From: CAYUYV01 sp050331455 | GTDB taxonomy: Bacteria > Pseudomonadota > Alphaproteobacteria > JAJFIK01 | Direction of reading: 5' to 3' | Assembly: GCA_050331455.1 (NCBI GenBank) | Contig: JBHJGV010000052.1 | Location: 43,432-107,431 of the forward strand | DNA length: 64,000 nucleotides | In this document: piece after piece, positions 17,375-26,755 of the stretch | Layout: each line of letters begins with the position of its first letter | Numbering within the stretch: position 1 is the first letter of the stretch | Notes under the pieces: generated by a model | Told to the model about the DNA's origin: nothing | Database searches by the model: none | Seen by the model: only the letters and a program-made list of their open reading frames with translations | Translations under genes and position numbers: made by a program

Positions 17375-18490
17375 ATGTCCCGATCGAGCCGCAATCTGTT
17401 TCTTCTCGTGGTCTGCGTCATCATTGCCGCCGCCATTGGTGCCGGCGTGTTCCGCTTCGTCACCATCGACCTTCAAACGGCCCGGCGCGGCGTCCCCACG
17501 GTACCGGTGCGCATCACCCCGGTGATCGTCACCGAATTCGCCGACCGGATCGAGGCCCTGGGGACGGCCGTGGCGAACGAATCCGTCACCATCACGGCCC
17601 AGGTGACCGACACGGTCAGCGCCATCAATTTCCGGGACGGCGAAGTCGTGGAGGCCGGCACGATCCTGGTCGAACTGACGGATACGGAAGAGGGCGCCGA
17701 CCTGGAGGCCGCCCGTGCCAGCCTGGTGGAGGCGGAGTTGCAATACGAACGGGCCGTGGACCTCGTGGAGCGAGGGACCGCCACCCAGGCCCGCCTGGAC
17801 ACGGCCCTGTCGGAGCGCAACCAGGCCCGGGCCCGGGTCCGCGGCATCGAAGCCCGCCTTGCCGACCGACTCGTGCGCGCACCCTTCGACGGCATTTTGG
17901 GTCTGCGCTCCGTCAGTCCCGGCACGCTTTTGACACCGGGAACGGTCATCACGACCCTCGACGATATCGACCCGGTCAAGCTGGATTTCTCCGTGCCCGA
18001 AACGTTCTTTTCGGCCGTGCGGGCCGGGCTGACCATCCAGGCCATCAGCGATGCCTATCCGGGTGAAGCCTTCAAGGGCCTGATCACGGCCGTCGATACC
18101 CGAATCGACCCCGAAACCCGCGCCGTCGTGGCCCGGGCCATCATTCCCAATTCCGATCTGCGGCTGCGTCCGGGCATGTTGATGCGGGTCGAGATCATCA
18201 AGAACCGGCGCGACTCGATGACCGTTCCCGAAACCGCCCTTGTGCCGTTGGATACCCGGGTGTTCGTCTACGCCCTCGGCGAGGACTCGATCGCGCAGCG
18301 GGTTCAGATCATCACCGGCGCCCGGCGGCCCGGCGAGGTGGAAGTCCTGTCCGGTCTCAAGGTCGGACAGCGCATTATCACCGCGGGCACGAACCGCATC
18401 CGGCCCGGCCAGCGTGTGACGGTCCAGTCCAGCGCGGCACCGGCGGAGGATCCGGGCGAGCCCGCCGGCGCCGCGCCGTCCATGCGCTGA
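17375..18490 (+). CDS. RND efflux periplasmic adaptor subunit
   Basis: Membrane-fusion protein (371 aa) of the HlyD/AcrA superfamily. It has one N-terminal membrane anchor (about 8-27), a first lipoyl half around residues 70-100 (TITAQVTDTVSAINFRDGEVV), and a short helical hairpin rich in Ala, Glu and Arg. The second lipoyl half follows (RAPFDGILGLRSVSPGTLL), then a beta-barrel and a C-terminal proximal domain. It lacks a lipobox. ATG at 17375 is chosen because AAGGAAG lies 5 nt upstream and the family N-terminus starts here. The gene precedes the pump gene by 82 nt, so they form a two-gene operon lacking an outer-membrane channel. Confidence 0.92.
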   Translation: MSRSSRNLFLLVVCVIIAAAIGAGVFRFVTIDLQTARRGVPTVPVRITPVIVTEFADRIEALGTAVANESVTITAQVTDTVSAINFRDGEVVEAGTILVELTDTEEGADLEAARASLVEAELQYERAVDLVERGTATQARLDTALSERNQARARVRGIEARLADRLVRAPFDGILGLRSVSPGTLLTPGTVITTLDDIDPVKLDFSVPETFFSAVRAGLTIQAISDAYPGEAFKGLITAVDTRIDPETRAVVARAIIPNSDLRLRPGMLMRVEIIKNRRDSMTVPETALVPLDTRVFVYALGEDSIAQRVQIITGARRPGEVEVLSGLKVGQRIITAGTNRIRPGQRVTVQSSAAPAEDPGEPAGAAPSMR

Positions 18491-18572
18491 CGGTCGTCCG
18501 GACATCGCGAAACCGTACTGTCACCGCTGCCCCCTCAGGGGGGCGGCCCTTCAGGTGGCGCAGGGGAACCAA

Positions 18573-21500
18573 ATGCTTCTTTCGGACATCTCGGTGAAAC
18601 GCCCGGTCTTTGCGACCGTGTGCAGCATTCTTCTGGTGGCCCTTGGCCTGCTGTCTTTCCAGACCCTGCCGCTGCGGGAGTTGCCGGACATCGATCCGCC
18701 CATTGTCGGGATCGGGACGGCCTATCGCGGGGCCTCGGCCGATATCGTCGACACCCGCATCACCCAGGTGCTGGAGGACGTGATCAGCGGCATCGAGGGC
18801 ATCGAGGAAATCGAGTCCGTCAGTCGTGACGGCCAGTCGAACGTCACGATCACCTTCAGTCTGTCCCGCAATATCGACAACGCCGCCAATGACGTGCGCA
18901 GCGCCGTTGCCCGGGTGGTCGACGACCTTCCTGAAGAGGCCGATCCGCCGGAGGTGGCGAAGGTCGACTCCGACGCCCAGCCCATCATGTGGTTCAATCT
19001 GGCCTCGGACAATATGAACCGCCTGGAGCTGACCGATTTCGCCGAACGCTTCATCGTGGACCGCATGTCCGTGGTGCAGGGGGTCGCCCGGGTCCAGGTG
19101 GGGGGCGCCCATGTCTATGCCATGCGGATCTGGATCGACCGGTCCCGCCTTGCGGCGCGCAACCTGACCGTTTCCGATGTGGCGGCGGCCTTGCGGTCGG
19201 AGAACGTGGAACTGCCCGCCGGCCGGATCGAAAGCACGGATCGCCAGTTCACGGTCCGGGTCGACCGGGCCTATCAGTCCGCAGAGGAGTTTTCCGACCT
19301 TGTTCTCGCCAAGGGCGATGACGGCTATCTGATCCGCCTGCGCGATGTGGCGCGGGTGGAACGGGGGCCGGAGGAAACCCGCAGCGACTTCCACGGCAAC
19401 GGCCAGCCCATGGTCGGCCTCGGCATCGTGCGCCAGTCCACGGCGAACACCCTTGACGTGGCCCGGGGCGCGCGGGCGGAGATCGATCGCATCCGGGCCA
19501 ATCTTCCGGACGGGACCTTCATTTTCGACAGCTATGACAGTTCCATCTTTGTCGATGCGGCCGTCAACGAGGTTTTCCGCACCTTGCTGATCGCCATTGG
19601 GCTCGTGGTGCTGGTGATCTATTTGTTTCTGGGTTCGGCGCGGGCGGCGCTTATTCCGGCGGTGACGGTGCCTGTGTCCCTGGTGGCGAGTTTCATGATA
19701 CTCGCGGCCTTCGGTCTGTCCATCAATCTTCTCACCCTGCTCGCGCTCGTGCTGTCCATCGGCCTCGTGGTCGATGACTCCATCGTGGTGCTGGAGAATG
19801 TTCAGCGCCGGGTGGATATGGGTGAGCCGCCCCTCATTGCGGCCTTCCGCGGCACCCGTCAGGTGGGCTTTGCGGTCATCGCCACGACGCTCGTCATCAT
19901 TTCGGTCTTTCTGCCCATCGCGTTCCTGACCGGCAATGTGGGTCGTCTGTTCAGCGAACTGGCCGTGGCCGTCGCGGCGGCGGTGGCCTTTTCCAGTTTC
20001 ATCGCCCTGACCCTGTCGGCCATGCTGTGCTCGAAGCTGCTGGTGCCCGGCGCGACCCAGTCGGGGGTGGCCCGGGTGGTGGGCGGCGTTATCGACCGGC
20101 TGACCCGTGCCTACACGGACTCTCTTGAGACCCTGCTGCGCCGACCGGTCATCGTCGGGATCGTCATTGTGGTGATCACGGCCCTCGGCCATGGGCTCTT
20201 TCGCATCGTGCCCAGCGAACTGGCGCCGGCGGAGGACCGCGGGTCCTTCTTTATCAATGTGCGCGGGCCCGAGGGCGGCAGCTTTGCCAACACGCTCCAG
20301 ACCATGCGCACGATCGAAGGCATTCTCCTGCCCTATGTGGACAAGGGCGAGGCCAACCGCATCCTGTTGCGCACGCCGGGCAATTTCGGCGGCGGCGAGG
20401 AGTTCAACACCGGCATCGGCGTCTTCAACATGACCTTGTGGGAGGAGCGGGCCCGCAGCGGCCTGGAGATCCTGAACGAGGTGCGCGGCAAGCTGTCCGC
20501 TATTCCCGACGCCCAGATCATTCCCATCATGCCCCAGGGTTTCGGACGAGGCTCCCGCGGCCAGCAGGTCCAGTTCGTCATTGGAGGAACGAATTACGAC
20601 GAACTGGCCGCCTGGCGCGACATCATGATCGAGAAGATCGCCGAAAATCCAGGCCTCGTGAATGTGGATGCGGATCTGCGGGAAACCCAGCCCCAGCTCA
20701 AGGTGCAGATCGACCTCGCCCGGGCCGCCGATCTCGGGGTCTCGGTCTCGGAAATCGGCGGCGCCCTCGAGACCATGCTCGGCGGCCGGCGCGTGACCTC
20801 CTATCTCTACGAGGGCGAGGAATATGACGTGATCATCCAGGGCGAGGAGGACGACCAGCGGCGCCCGGACGATCTGACCAATATTTTCGTGCGCTCCGCC
20901 CGTTCCGGCGAACTCATCCCGCTTTCGAACCTGGTGCGCTTCACGGAAATCGCCGATCCCGCCCGCCTGAACCGTTACAACCGCCTGCGGGCCGTGACCA
21001 TCAGTGCGAGCCTTGCCCAGGGGACGACCCTTGGCGAGGCCCTCGATTTTCTGGAGCGAACGGCGCGGGAAAACCTGCCCAGCGTCGCCCAGATCGACTA
21101 TAAAGGTCAGTCCCGGGAATATCGGCAGTCGAGTTCGTCGCTTGCCTTCACGTTCGGCATGGCGCTGTTGATCGTGTTCCTGGTGCTCGCCGCCCAGTTC
21201 GAGAGTTTCATTCACCCTTTCGTCATCATGCTGACGGTACCCATCGCGGTTGCCGGCGGACTCTACGGCCTGTTCATGGTCGGCAGCAGCCTAAACATCT
21301 ACAGCCAGATCGGCGTCGTCATTCTGGTGGGCCTCGCCGCCAAGAACGGCATTCTCGTGGTGGAATTCGCGAACCAGCTTCGCGATGCGGGTCTGGACGT
21401 GCGCGAGGCCGTGCGCCGGGCGGCCGAAACCCGTTTTCGTCCCATCGTCATGACGGGGCTCTCCACGGCCTTCGGGGCCATGCCCCTCGTTCTGGCCACG

Positions 21501-21698
21501 GGCGCCGGCGCGGCCAGCCGGATCACCATCGGCATCGTGATTGTGTCCGGCGTCGCTTTTGCGACCCTGCTGACCCTGTTCATCGTGCCGGTCTTCTACC
21601 AAGTGCTGGCGCCCTTCACGCGCCCGCCGAGCTATGTGGCTCGGGAACTGGAGGCCTTTGAGGACAAGAACGGCGGCGAGGGCGAACACGCGCACTAG
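18573..21698 (+). CDS. RND-family efflux pump permease (HAE1 type)
   Basis: Inner-membrane proton-driven exporter of 1041 aa, the usual AcrB/MexB length. The start MLLSDISVKRPVFATV is the family N-terminus. TM4 carries the proton-relay pair in GLVVDDSIVVLENVQRR, and the second half has the repeat GLAAKNGILVVEFANQLRD. Two large periplasmic loops follow TM1 and TM7. ATG at 18573 follows AGGGGA by 5 nt; an in-frame GTG at 18555 is less likely. The substrate is unknown, and an outer-membrane partner must come from elsewhere in the genome. Confidence 0.94.
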   Translation: MLLSDISVKRPVFATVCSILLVALGLLSFQTLPLRELPDIDPPIVGIGTAYRGASADIVDTRITQVLEDVISGIEGIEEIESVSRDGQSNVTITFSLSRNIDNAANDVRSAVARVVDDLPEEADPPEVAKVDSDAQPIMWFNLASDNMNRLELTDFAERFIVDRMSVVQGVARVQVGGAHVYAMRIWIDRSRLAARNLTVSDVAAALRSENVELPAGRIESTDRQFTVRVDRAYQSAEEFSDLVLAKGDDGYLIRLRDVARVERGPEETRSDFHGNGQPMVGLGIVRQSTANTLDVARGARAEIDRIRANLPDGTFIFDSYDSSIFVDAAVNEVFRTLLIAIGLVVLVIYLFLGSARAALIPAVTVPVSLVASFMILAAFGLSINLLTLLALVLSIGLVVDDSIVVLENVQRRVDMGEPPLIAAFRGTRQVGFAVIATTLVIISVFLPIAFLTGNVGRLFSELAVAVAAAVAFSSFIALTLSAMLCSKLLVPGATQSGVARVVGGVIDRLTRAYTDSLETLLRRPVIVGIVIVVITALGHGLFRIVPSELAPAEDRGSFFINVRGPEGGSFANTLQTMRTIEGILLPYVDKGEANRILLRTPGNFGGGEEFNTGIGVFNMTLWEERARSGLEILNEVRGKLSAIPDAQIIPIMPQGFGRGSRGQQVQFVIGGTNYDELAAWRDIMIEKIAENPGLVNVDADLRETQPQLKVQIDLARAADLGVSVSEIGGALETMLGGRRVTSYLYEGEEYDVIIQGEEDDQRRPDDLTNIFVRSARSGELIPLSNLVRFTEIADPARLNRYNRLRAVTISASLAQGTTLGEALDFLERTARENLPSVAQIDYKGQSREYRQSSSSLAFTFGMALLIVFLVLAAQFESFIHPFVIMLTVPIAVAGGLYGLFMVGSSLNIYSQIGVVILVGLAAKNGILVVEFANQLRDAGLDVREAVRRAAETRFRPIVMTGLSTAFGAMPLVLATGAGAASRITIGIVIVSGVAFATLLTLFIVPVFYQVLAPFTRPPSYVARELEAFEDKNGGEGEHAH

Positions 21699-21894
21699 TG
21701 GTTCGGCCCAGACATTCGCGCTCCACTGCGGCGTGCCCGTTTGGACCTGTCTGGTCTACAAGCACCACGTGCCAAGCGCGTGGCTCAACAGTCACCGGAG
21801 TGGCGGCGGTCTGTCGCTCCCATCGCGATCTTTTGGTAGCCTGCCCCTCTCGCGGTTGAGCGAACCACCATGCCAAAGGGGGGCAATCAGGGAG

Positions 21895-23079
21895 ATGCGG
21901 GCGAAGTCACTGGACGATCATCTCAAAGGCGCTGGACCCAAGCGTGTTCTGTCCCTGGACGGTGGAGGCGTGCGCGGTGTCGTGGCCATCGCTTTTCTGG
22001 AACGCATCGAGTCCGTTCTGCGGGACCGTTTCGAGGACGACCTGAAGGCGCGGTTCGGGGCCGAATACGAATTTCGTCTTTGCGACTATTTCGACATGAT
22101 AGGTGGCACCTCCACGGGCGCGATCATTGCCGCGGGCGTCGCCACCGGCCGGACCGTCGCCGACCTCAAACAGCTTTATTTTTCGCTGGCGAAGAAAATC
22201 TTCAAAAAGCCGGGCCTGCTGGGCTTCACACGGATCGGCATCGTGCGGCCGAAATTCGATCACGATACGCTGCGCGACATCCTGAGACAGGAATTCGACG
22301 GCATCACCATGGAAAGCGATGAGATCAAGACCGGTCTCGCCATTTTTATGAAGAACGCCACGACCAACAGCCCCTGGATCATCACCAACACGCCCGATCG
22401 CAAGCATTGGAAAGGCGCGGTTCTCGGGGAAGGCACCATTCCCATGAACCACTACAAGCTGTTCGAGGCCGTTAGCGGCAGCACCGCTGCCCCCTATTAC
22501 TTCCACCCCCAGAACATCCAGATCAGCGAAGGTGGCGAGGAAAACGCTTTTGTCGACGGCGGCCTGACGCCCTTCAACAATCCGACTCTTGGCTTGCTCG
22601 ACCTCGTGACGCTCAATGCCTATGGCATCAATTGGACCAAGGGGATCGATCAGCTCCTGATGATCAGCATCGGGACCGGCCAGTTCGGCCATGTGCGTAA
22701 AGAACCCCGCTGGTGGGAAAATGCCAGTGCCATCGCGGCGATCAACAATCTGCGCGGCCTGATCGAGGATATTGAACTGCTCACCCTGCGCCGGTCCATG
22801 TTGCTGGCGAACTGCCACACCCGCTGGGATCTGGACCGGGACCTGGAGGATCTGGCCACCGAGCCGCAGGGGCAGGACATGACGATGGCGCGATACAACA
22901 TTGTGCTGGGTCCGACCTGGATCGCCAAGAATACGAGCAGTACACTGAGCAATGAGGAAGTCTGGGCGCTCTTCGACATGACGAATGTCGGCGGCATGGA
23001 AACCTGTTACGCCATTGCGCAGGAAGTCGCCGAACACCAGGTCAAGCCCAACCATTTCGACGACGTCTTCAATCTGTGA
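21895..23079 (+). CDS. patatin-like phospholipase
   Basis: Ser-Asp dyad acyl hydrolase of the patatin family (394 aa). The oxyanion-hole motif GGGVRG lies at 23-28, the nucleophile Ser73 in GTSTG and the catalytic Asp221 in VDGG. No signal peptide or membrane helix is visible, so a cytoplasmic or peripheral location is likely. The C-terminal part (about 290-394) has no feature I recognise. ATG at 21895 follows a GGGGGG/AGGGAG stretch. Patatin enzymes serve as effectors in some anti-phage systems (CBASS CapV), but no cyclase or other defence gene is beside this one. General lipid hydrolysis is the conservative reading. Confidence 0.9.
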   Translation: MRAKSLDDHLKGAGPKRVLSLDGGGVRGVVAIAFLERIESVLRDRFEDDLKARFGAEYEFRLCDYFDMIGGTSTGAIIAAGVATGRTVADLKQLYFSLAKKIFKKPGLLGFTRIGIVRPKFDHDTLRDILRQEFDGITMESDEIKTGLAIFMKNATTNSPWIITNTPDRKHWKGAVLGEGTIPMNHYKLFEAVSGSTAAPYYFHPQNIQISEGGEENAFVDGGLTPFNNPTLGLLDLVTLNAYGINWTKGIDQLLMISIGTGQFGHVRKEPRWWENASAIAAINNLRGLIEDIELLTLRRSMLLANCHTRWDLDRDLEDLATEPQGQDMTMARYNIVLGPTWIAKNTSSTLSNEEVWALFDMTNVGGMETCYAIAQEVAEHQVKPNHFDDVFNL

Positions 23080-23238
23080 TCCGTTGGTGCCGCCGGCGGC
23101 CCGCGCAGCCGGCTCCGGCTTGACCCTGCTCAAGCCTTGGTCCCATGGTCCGGCCTTGAAGATCAGCGGGTGCGGCGGCGACGTTTGGGGCGGTCTTGCA
23201 CCGTTCCGCTGCGCCCGCCCGTCAGGAGGAGAACGAAC

Positions 23239-23508
23239 ATGGCTGCAGACGGCGCCGGCTATCCGAAATTTGCGAATGATGACGGGGTGGCCGAAATCCG
23301 GATCGGGGTGCGGGAATTTGAATGCGTCGGGGCCCGGCCGCCCCATGACCATCCCCACGTCTATCTGGACATGGGCGATGAAACCACGATCCTATGTCCC
23401 TATTGCGGGACACGGTACACTTACGATCCGTCGCTTGGTCGCCTGGACTGTGTTCCCGCGTCCTGCCGCTACGAAGACAATGGCGCCGTCAAAGCCGCCA
23501 CCGTATGA
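23239..23508 (+). CDS. CHCC zinc-finger protein (NDUFS6-like)
   Basis: Small protein of 89 aa with the CHCC metal site: Cys29, His40, Cys53 and Cys56 (ECVG, HDHPHVYLDMG, CPYCGTRY). It belongs to the zf-CHCC family, which includes the mitochondrial complex I accessory subunit NDUFS6. Alphaproteobacterial members are thought to be associated with complex I. ATG at 23239 follows AGGAGGA. It is encoded alone between the patatin and lipoprotein genes. Confidence 0.88.
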   Translation: MAADGAGYPKFANDDGVAEIRIGVREFECVGARPPHDHPHVYLDMGDETTILCPYCGTRYTYDPSLGRLDCVPASCRYEDNGAVKAATV

Positions 23509-23599
23509 CGGATCCCTTCCGTCCTCCGGATGCGAGCCGATCGGTGAGCCATAGCCACGACGCAACGGGCCGCCACGACGTGAGGGAGTGCATCCGCCG

Positions 23600-24274
23600 A
23601 TGACCGCAAAGCTGTTCGACACGGATCGCCCTTTCCGTTCCATGACGTGGCCGACGGTGCTGACGGCTGGGCTTATCCTGGCGCTTGCGGCCTGTGGAGG
23701 CCCGCCACGCGCGAAACAGGCCGGCCCGTCCACGAACCAAACGTTCCAAAGAGCTTTGACGGCGAAAGAGGCCGGACGCTGTGACCGCGCCATTCCGGAT
23801 CTGGAGCGCCTTGCCCGCATCGGGCGGGGCTGGGAACTGGCGCAGGTCTATCTGGCCGAATGCTTGATCGATCAAGGTCGGGACGCGGCGGGTGCGGCGG
23901 CCCAGAATGCCTATGCCCAGGCGCTGCGCTGGTTGGAGCCGGCCGCCTCGTCCAACGAAAGCCGGGCTCAGCTCGTGCTCGCCGGCGTTTATCTGGAGGG
24001 TCTCGGGCGCCCGAGGGATCTGGTTGAAGCCGGCAAATGGTACATGCTGTCCCGAAAATCGGCGATTGAAGGCATCAATGACGGGCCCACCACACTCGGC
24101 AAGCGGCTCGAGGCGGCTCTGACGCCGGCGGACTGGGAGGCGGCGCGGGACCGGGCCGATGCCTGGTCGCCGGCCTATCAGGGGGTGAACGCCGCGGCGT
24201 TCCCCCGGGGACCGCGGGAGCAAGCGCAGGACAACCGTCAATCGCAGGGCGGTTTCGAGCCGCCACCGCTGTGA
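23600..24274 (+). CDS. Sel1-repeat-like lipoprotein
   Basis: The N-terminus is a lipoprotein signal with a lipobox LALAACGG (Cys about residue 33), so the mature 190-aa protein is expected to be lipid-anchored in the envelope. The mature part has Sel1/TPR-like helical pairs, for example YAQALRWLEPAASSNESRAQ and LAGVYLEGLGRPRDL. The C-terminus is rich in Gln, Arg and Pro. ATG at 23600 is used; GTG at 23588 and ATG at 23642 are alternatives. Function unknown, probably protein-protein contact. Confidence 0.75.
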   Translation: MTAKLFDTDRPFRSMTWPTVLTAGLILALAACGGPPRAKQAGPSTNQTFQRALTAKEAGRCDRAIPDLERLARIGRGWELAQVYLAECLIDQGRDAAGAAAQNAYAQALRWLEPAASSNESRAQLVLAGVYLEGLGRPRDLVEAGKWYMLSRKSAIEGINDGPTTLGKRLEAALTPADWEAARDRADAWSPAYQGVNAAAFPRGPREQAQDNRQSQGGFEPPPL

Positions 24275-24442
24275 CGTCCACTGTCGCGTCAAGGACGTAG
24301 TACCTTTACTGGAGATTAGGCGTTCCGGGCCTTGATGGATCCGGGCGTCTCGGGCATCGGCCAGATGGTCTTAACGGCCAGACGGTTTCGAAGGACTGGG
24401 CCTGGTCGTTACGGGCCGATGGTCGGATAGGGGAGGAATGGC

Positions 24443-24733
24443 TTGCTTTACTTTGTATTTATTCTGGCGGTGCTCCTGGGTGTGGAGCTGATCCGCCGCA
24501 TCCCGAGCCAGCTGCACACGCCGCTCATGTCCGGCTCCAATGCCATCTCGGGCATTACCCTGGTGGGTGGCCTGCTCGCGGCGGGATCAGAAGGTCTCCT
24601 GGCTGTCATTCTGGGCACCGCAGCCGTCTTCTGCGCCACGGTAAACGTGATCGGCGGTTACCTCGTCACCGACCGCATGCTGGCCATGTTCACGGGCGGC
24701 CAAAAATCCGGCGGTAAGGGAGGCGCGAAATGA
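24443..24733 (+). CDS. pntAB: NAD(P) transhydrogenase subunit alpha part 2
   Basis: Membrane subunit (96 aa, three hydrophobic segments) of the proton-translocating transhydrogenase, equivalent to the membrane-spanning tail of a full-length PntA. Family signature HTPLMSGSNAISGI is present. The start is TTG at 24443 with GGGAGGA 5 nt upstream; the ATG at 24438 is out of frame. It overlaps pntB by 4 nt. The expected upstream gene pntAA, the NAD-binding part, is missing; instead there are 168 bp without a gene and then the lipoprotein gene. Confidence 0.92.
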   Translation: MLYFVFILAVLLGVELIRRIPSQLHTPLMSGSNAISGITLVGGLLAAGSEGLLAVILGTAAVFCATVNVIGGYLVTDRMLAMFTGGQKSGGKGGAK

Positions 24734-26139
24734 GTTCTGCCGTCAGTCTTGAAGCGCTTCTCACGCTGTCCGTGGTGGATGCGGCCTATATTGCCGCCAC
24801 CCTCTTTTTCATCCTCGGCCTGAAGTTGTTGGGCAACCGGGAGACCGCCCGGCTCGGCAACTGGATCTCCGCATTCGGCATGTTCATCGCGGTGGTCACC
24901 ACCGTCGCCGTGGGCGGGCTCAACCTGACCTGGATCGCCGTCGGCCTCATCGCCGGGACGGCGGTGGGCGTCCTGCTCGCCACGCGGGTCCAAATGACGT
25001 CCATGCCGGAATTGGTGGCCCTGTTCAACGGCCTCGGCGGTGCGGCCAGCTTGCTGGTCGGTGTCGCGGAATATCTGCGGACGGGCGATGCGATCTCCGG
25101 CGTGGTCGCCTTCGCGATCGGCCTTGCAATCCTCATCGGCGGTCTGTCCTTCACGGGCAGCCTGATCGCCTTTGGCAAGCTCGCGGAGCGCCTGCCCGGG
25201 CGGCCTATTATTTTCCCCTTCCAGCTCACGTCGAGCGCCGGGATCGCGATCCTCGGCTTTGCCCTCGTGTTCGTGTTCACCCTGATGCCCGCGATCCGGT
25301 TCGAGGTCATCATCGCCATGAGCGCGGTGTCCTTGCTGCTTGGCGTTTTGGCCGTGATCCGCATCGGCGGCGCGGACATGCCCATCGTGGTGTCCTTGCT
25401 GAACTCCTATTCCGGCATCGCGGCCAGCATGGCGGGTTTTGCCCTGGCCAACACGGTTCTGGTCGTGACCGGCGCCCTGGTCGGCGCGAGTGGTCTGATC
25501 CTGACGCGGATCATGTGCAAGGCCATGAACCGCTCCCTGCCCAATGTTCTTTTCGGGGGTCTTGGGGCCCCGGTGGCTCAGTCCGCCGATGTGGAAATCG
25601 AGGGCGAAGTGAAGCCCATGGCCGTGGGCGATGCGTATTACGTGCTGGAATCGGCACGCAATGTCGTGTTCATCCCGGGCTACGGCATGGCCGTCGCCCA
25701 GGCGCAGCACGCGGTCAAGGAGCTTGCCGATCTCATCGCAAAGAACGGGGCCGATGTCCGCTATTGCATTCACCCGGTCGCCGGACGGATGCCGGGTCAC
25801 ATGAACGTTCTGCTCGCCGAGGCCAATGTGCCCTATGAGCAGCTCGTCGAACCCCAGGACGTGAACCCGACCATGGAGACCGTGGACGTGGCCATCGTCA
25901 TCGGGGCGAATGACGTGGTGAACCCGGCCGCAAAAGAGGACAAGGGCAGCCCGCTTTACGGTATGCCGATCATCGACGCGGCGTCCGCCAAGACGGTCTT
26001 CGTGCTCAAGCGCTCCATGAACCCGGGCTTCTCGGGCGTCGAAAACGGCCTCTTCTACAAGCCGAACAGCTACATGGTATTCGGCGATGCCAAATCCACG
26101 CTCACGACACTGGCGTCGGAGTTCAAAGACACCGACTGA
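24730..26139 (+). CDS. pntB: NAD(P) transhydrogenase subunit beta
   Basis: The 469-aa subunit has about nine membrane segments in the first 290 residues and a C-terminal NADP-binding domain. The latter contains IPGYGMAVAQAQ, HPVAGRMPGHMNVLLAEA, NPAAKED and RSMNPGFSGVENGLF, all conserved. The complete enzyme uses the proton gradient to make NADPH from NADH and NADP. ATG at 24730 overlaps the pntAB stop by 4 nt. A strong intrinsic terminator follows at 26189-26219. Activity needs a PntAA subunit, which must be encoded elsewhere. Confidence 0.95.
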   Translation: MSSAVSLEALLTLSVVDAAYIAATLFFILGLKLLGNRETARLGNWISAFGMFIAVVTTVAVGGLNLTWIAVGLIAGTAVGVLLATRVQMTSMPELVALFNGLGGAASLLVGVAEYLRTGDAISGVVAFAIGLAILIGGLSFTGSLIAFGKLAERLPGRPIIFPFQLTSSAGIAILGFALVFVFTLMPAIRFEVIIAMSAVSLLLGVLAVIRIGGADMPIVVSLLNSYSGIAASMAGFALANTVLVVTGALVGASGLILTRIMCKAMNRSLPNVLFGGLGAPVAQSADVEIEGEVKPMAVGDAYYVLESARNVVFIPGYGMAVAQAQHAVKELADLIAKNGADVRYCIHPVAGRMPGHMNVLLAEANVPYEQLVEPQDVNPTMETVDVAIVIGANDVVNPAAKEDKGSPLYGMPIIDAASAKTVFVLKRSMNPGFSGVENGLFYKPNSYMVFGDAKSTLTTLASEFKDTD

Positions 26140-26188
26140 CAGGTATTGCCATGGGCGGTGGCCCGATGGGGTGTTTCAAACGCGGATC

Positions 26189-26219
26189 AAAGGGTGGGAA
26201 CCTCGTTCTCACCCTTTTT
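26189..26219 (+). terminator. rho-independent terminator of the pntAB-pntB operon
   Basis: AAAGGGTGGGAAC (26189-26201) pairs with GTTCTCACCCTTT (26205-26217) across a 3-nt loop, with one G-T wobble, followed by a run of T residues. It lies 50 nt after the pntB stop. Confidence 0.85.
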
Positions 26220-26337
26220 CATGGGCCGGGCGAGCAGAGTTGCGCGCCACGATCGCCGGCCCGTTCCCCGCCGCAATACCGGCCCGGGCGCAAGTCTGTG
26301 TGGTCTGAGACTGGGAGACGGCGATGCGTAAGGATCG

Positions 26338-26577
26338 ATGCGGCCCTCCGCAATGGCGCGCTGGCGGATCATTCCGGCCATATTCGGGCTTTCCGCGTGT
26401 TCGACTTTCACTTGGCAAAAGACCGGTGAGAACGGGATCCGGGGCACCTGCAGCGACGACGCGTTCTGCTCCGTTGTCAGTCCGGATGGGACGCCGACCG
26501 CTTCCCGCTTCCCCCGATGCGAGGATCCCATTGTGGCGGAGGGCCTCTCCTCCGCGCCGGCGGACCGCACGCTTTAG
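26338..26577 (+). CDS. possible small lipoprotein, uncertain
   Basis: A 79-codon frame whose start resembles a short lipoprotein signal: basic residues, hydrophobic IIPAIFGL, then LSAC with Cys at about residue 21. The remainder has two further cysteines five residues apart (TCSDDAFCS). AAGGA lies 3 nt before the ATG. Base composition is less gene-like than its neighbours and nothing is recognised in it, so it may be a chance frame. Confidence 0.3.
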   Translation: MRPSAMARWRIIPAIFGLSACSTFTWQKTGENGIRGTCSDDAFCSVVSPDGTPTASRFPRCEDPIVAEGLSSAPADRTL

Positions 26578-26755
26578 GCCGCGCGTGTTGGATTCGATCA
26601 TCCGTGGATCCGATTGAAAGGCGCCAATCGGGCTCACACGCCCGCGCTGGTGTTCTGCAAAAGAACGGCAGGCGGATAACAATCCGCCCGACGAAATGGT
26701 CTTGCGCAAACCATTCCCATACTGTGCATTGAGTGATCGGCACGATACGGCCAAA

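Larger units (their letters stand above)
26140..26755. other. 616-bp intergenic region after pntB
   Basis: Holds the pntB terminator (26189-26219), then sequence with weaker G/C third-position bias than the surrounding genes. One small frame at 26338-26577 has a lipoprotein-like start and is listed separately. A GGGAGA with ATG at 26324 opens a 97-codon arginine-rich frame that looks non-coding. No RNA gene is recognised. Confidence 0.5.

Noticed and set aside
18378..21215. Very long antisense open frame (945 codons) under the RND pump
   Set aside because: It mirrors the codon phase of the clear RND permease, is rich in Gly, His, Arg and Asp as expected from antisense GC-rich DNA, and has no motifs.
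21895..23508. CBASS-type defence island around the patatin gene
   Set aside because: No nucleotide cyclase, Cap2/Cap3 or other defence gene is nearby; neighbours are an RND pump, a complex I-type zinc protein and a lipoprotein.
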